This document shows, one piece after another, positions 62,847 to 64,000 of a stretch of DNA of 64,000 nt (its first letter is position 1; every line of letters starts with the position of its first letter). This DNA is from Tanytarsus gracilentus. Taxonomy: Eukaryota; Arthropoda; Insecta; Diptera; Chironomidae. Position numbers and translations under genes: made by a program. A model generated the notes under the pieces. That model did not search any database and was not told the DNA's origin. It was given only the letters and a program-made list of their open reading frames with translations. The stretch spans positions 2,294,001 to 2,358,000 of the forward strand of contig JAXRKN010000037.1 in the NCBI GenBank assembly GCA_038502055.1, in the 5' to 3' direction.

Positions 62847-64000
62847 CTCATCAGACATTTGCAATTGTTGCATGCTCGTAATTGAGTATTTTAAATTTGT
62901 TGAGTAATTTTTATGCATGACTTTATAAAGAGAAAATTATCATAAATTGGGGGTAAAATTGATTGCACAAACTATTAATTTTCATTGTTAAATTCCACTC
63001 TTAAACTTTCCCCCGAAACTTCGCTCTCATACCTTAATTTTAAAAATACACATATATTTTCATTTATGCAACTCGCACCATCCAAATTCATTTTTTTCGT
63101 AATATTTTTCTCTCAAAGCCAAACTGATGTTAATAATGTGAAATATATAGCTTTTTCTAAGAATACTTTTTGGAATATATATTGCATTATATGAGAAAAA
63201 CAAACAGCCAAACAATTTAAAAATGAAACTAGACCAATATTTCACACACTCGTCTATATGCCGGTATTTTATTTCAATAGCAACAGCGCGAGGATTTTTC
63301 TCTGATATATTTACTTTGGTCATTAACATTGCTCACCAATATATCTTTCATTCATCTATATCTGTATCATTTTTTGTTGATTTCTTGGCAATCGGCAGAA
63401 GAGAGAAACAACAAGTTATCACCGGGTAATATCTTGGCTTAAGAAACGAGTTCGTACTCGCAAACGAAAGATTGAAATAGAAGAATTAGAAAAACTCGTA
63501 TATGACAAGATATTTTTTTTCTATTTATGTTTTGATTATCATCCCATAGTTCCCCTCTCTAATTCAAATAAAATCAAATTTGACAGTCACGAAAAACTGA
63601 AAATTTCGTGAAATTTCTGTCGTTAATAGCTTTAAAAAAGAGATCATTTAAAAAATTTCTGGGGTGTTAGAAAATCGAGACACCGATCATAATTTAAAAT
63701 TTTCATTAAGGCCGATGATGCCATTCACGATATTTTATAACCATATGATCATTAATTCTTTACTTTGTTTTGAAAGCTTTGTAAGTATTAATTTTATTTT
63801 ATAAGCATTGCAAGTACAATGTCCCCAAAATTAAACCGTTTTTGACGTCTTTCATTAAGAAGAGGCATCAACAAATTAAATTAGTAAACCAGTACTTTTT
63901 ATCGCATCCGAAAAGCCTTAATTAAATACAAAGAATGATAAGAAAAAGAAAATATTTTTAATTCACTAAGCGCCGTAATTTATCTATTTACCCACTAATG
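62847..64000. other. Intronic or flanking sequence to the window end, no gene confirmed
   Basis: Presumably intron of the plus-strand gene. One open stretch at about 63390-63600 (+) encodes a strikingly basic then acidic segment (WLKKRVRTRKRKIEIEELEK). It has no in-frame ATG and no convincing acceptor-donor pair at its ends, so it is not called as an exon. The rest is AT-rich. Confidence 0.4.

Overview
This is a stretch of nuclear chromosome from an insect, most probably a dipteran and perhaps a lower (nematoceran) fly. The evidence is an AT-rich sequence, short GT-AG introns of about 50-60 bp, an exuperantia orthologue, an insect chemosensory (OS-D) protein, and insect-type orthologues of FEM1, NKAIN, Nup188, mRpS28, peroxiredoxin-4 and ATIC. 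I see no rRNA, tRNA, CRISPR array or intact transposon. Species assignment is inference.

Layout. 0.6-1.2 kb: small membrane protein with a PPxY motif (+). 1.8-4.2 kb: multi-zinc-finger protein (-). 4.75-8.9 kb: FEM1 ankyrin substrate receptor (-). 9.7-11.3 kb: exuperantia (-). 12.6-37.6 kb: NKAIN (+), spread over 25 kb with very long introns and two alternative C-terminal ends. 37.6-41.8 kb: no gene seen. 41.8-47.7 kb: nucleoporin Nup188 (+). 47.7-51.6 kb: two tandem kidney-type glutaminase genes (-), one with and one without the C-terminal ankyrin repeats. 52.3-53.4 kb: two small related ORFs of unknown family (-). 53.6-54.2 kb: mitochondrial ribosomal protein S28 (+). 54.3-55.2 kb: secretory-pathway peroxiredoxin (-). 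55.8-57.8 kb: ATIC (+). 58.0-64.0 kb: 5' part of a large low-complexity protein gene (+) that runs off the window, with a complete chemosensory-protein gene nested on the opposite strand in one of its introns.

Exon models were built by hand from splice sites, reading-phase continuity and remembered protein-family alignments. All coding models close in frame: 748 aa (zinc finger), 669 aa (FEM1), 449 aa (Exu), 599/534 aa (NKAIN ends A/B), 1871 aa (Nup188), 433 and 595 aa (glutaminases), 183 aa (mRpS28), 243 aa (Prx), 596 aa (ATIC), 135 aa (CSP).

The genes are not a pathway; this is an ordinary eukaryotic neighbourhood. The most notable points are the glutaminase tandem pair (ankyrin loss, plus patches of near-identity that look like gene conversion), the two small unknown paralogues whose stop codons sit on splice-donor-like sequence, the mutually exclusive-looking NKAIN C-termini, the interlocked 3' ends of Nup188 and glutaminase copy 1, and the nested chemosensory gene with its own TATA/Inr promoter.
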